From assembly GCA_964614795.1 (NCBI GenBank), contig CAZTME010000072.1, forward strand, positions 1 through 5,628: a DNA stretch of 5,628 bases. The letters run 5' to 3'. Origin of the DNA: CAZTME01 sp964614795 (GTDB lineage Bacteria > Patescibacteriota > Microgenomatia > UBA1400 > PJMF01). The first letter of the stretch is position 1. Each line of letters opens with the position of its first letter. A program made the translations under genes and the position numbers. The notes under the pieces were generated by a model that was given only the letters and a program-made list of their open reading frames with translations, did no database searches and was not told where the DNA came from. Of the stretch, positions 5,087-5,628 are shown one piece after another.

Positions 5087-5506
5087 ATGTTAAAAATCAA
5101 GTTAGCTCGTTTTGGCAAACGCCATCAACCGGAATATCGTATCGTGGTTAATGAAGCCAGAGACAAAAGAGATGGTGCCTACGTGGCTCTACTTGGTACC
5201 TACGCACCAACCAGAAATCCAAAAGTTTTAACTTTGGATTTAAAAGCCTACGACGAATGGCTTAAAAAAGGCGCTCAACCTACAGAAACCGTTGCCAATT
5301 TGGCCAAACGCGCTTCTTCCAAAGACCCATTTCCTCCTAAAAAGAAAAAACTTTCAAAAAAAGCATTAGCAAAAAAACAAGCCGAGAAGGAGACCAAAGC
5401 TCAAGAAAAAGCAACTGAGGTTGCAGAAAAAGCCCAAGAAGTGAGTGAAGCAAATACTCAAGAGGCCAAAACCCAAGCCAATCAAGAACAAGAAGCTCAA
5501 AGTTAA
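5087..5506 (+). CDS. rpsP: Ribosomal protein S16 (bS16) with a long charged C-terminal tail
   Basis: bS16 is a small-subunit protein that binds 16S rRNA early in assembly. Residues 1 to about 78 are a complete S16 core: MLKIKLARFGKRHQPEYRIV at the start, then EARDKRDGAYVALLGTYAP, and WLKKGAQPTETVANLAKRA at the end of the fold. The family is usually 80-100 residues; here a further stretch of about 60 residues follows, first lysine-rich (PPKKKKLSKKALAKKQ) and then rich in Glu, Ala, Gln and Lys, likely a helical or disordered low-complexity tail. Such tails on S16 occur in several bacterial groups. It has its own promoter and strong Shine-Dalgarno. In many bacteria rpsP is followed by a KH-domain protein, rimM, trmD and rplS, which would be expected beyond the window. 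Confidence 0.96.
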   Translation: MLKIKLARFGKRHQPEYRIVVNEARDKRDGAYVALLGTYAPTRNPKVLTLDLKAYDEWLKKGAQPTETVANLAKRASSKDPFPPKKKKLSKKALAKKQAEKETKAQEKATEVAEKAQEVSEANTQEAKTQANQEQEAQS

Positions 5507-5628
5507 GCATTTAATTAAGTTTTAACATTAGATTAATGTAAGCGAAAAAGTTAAGCTTAAAAACAAAGACTGTAATTAAAAAAATAGTAGTTTAGTAGTA
5601 ATATCTGCCCAAATACTTATGAAAAATT
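5507..5628 (+). other. Non-coding stretch after rpsP with a possible next start codon
   Basis: This AT-rich tail of the window contains no complete ORF and no convincing rho-independent terminator. The only foldable item is a weak 6-bp AT-rich stem (ACATTA 5525-5530 with TAATGT 5534-5539, loop GAT), plus the palindrome TTAAGCTTAA at 5551-5560. TAATAT at 5599-5604 could be a -10 box, but no good -35 accompanies it. ATG at 5619 followed by AAA AAT may begin the next gene, but only three codons are visible. Confidence 0.4.

Overview
The window is a compact, AT-rich bacterial segment with every recognisable gene on the + strand. Several features point to a candidate phylum radiation (Patescibacteria) genome or a close relative. 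The gene order recG, rpmF, nusB, acpP-like, rnc, rpsP is one I associate with that group. The sequences are divergent but intact, genes overlap or are tightly spaced, the ribosomal proteins L32 and S16 carry long low-complexity tails, and an AbiEii-type nucleotidyltransferase sits beside housekeeping genes. No UGA is needed as a sense codon, so the ordinary bacterial code fits. Finer taxonomy cannot be given from this window.

Region 1 (1-899) is accessory. It holds the 3' end of a small helical protein gene, an overlapping AbiEii/DUF1814-type nucleotidyltransferase gene (a likely type IV toxin), and a 33-codon ORF for a hydrophobic peptide that overlaps the end of the toxin gene. The three form an overlapping chain and probably share a transcript that starts outside the window.

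Region 2 (900-3259) holds recG, a complete branch-migration helicase gene. It is followed by a gap of about 200 bases with a perfect 15-bp inverted repeat (3086-3144), and then a near-consensus sigma-70-type promoter.

Region 3 (3260-5021) is a translation and RNA-processing operon: L32 (a cysteine-free form), the antitermination factor NusB, an acyl-carrier-protein-like protein that lacks the phosphopantetheine serine, and RNase III. NusB and RNase III both serve rRNA synthesis and maturation, and L32 is a large-subunit protein, so most of the operon has a shared ribosome-biogenesis theme.

Region 4 (5018-5628) begins with a second near-consensus promoter whose -35 box overlaps the rnc stop codon. 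It drives rpsP (ribosomal protein S16), which has the clearest Shine-Dalgarno sequence in the window. The last 122 bases hold no complete gene; an ATG at 5619 may start the next one.

The points most worth a second look are the serine-less carrier protein, the 59-bp palindromic element, the toxin chain with its membrane peptide, and the matched pair of promoters.
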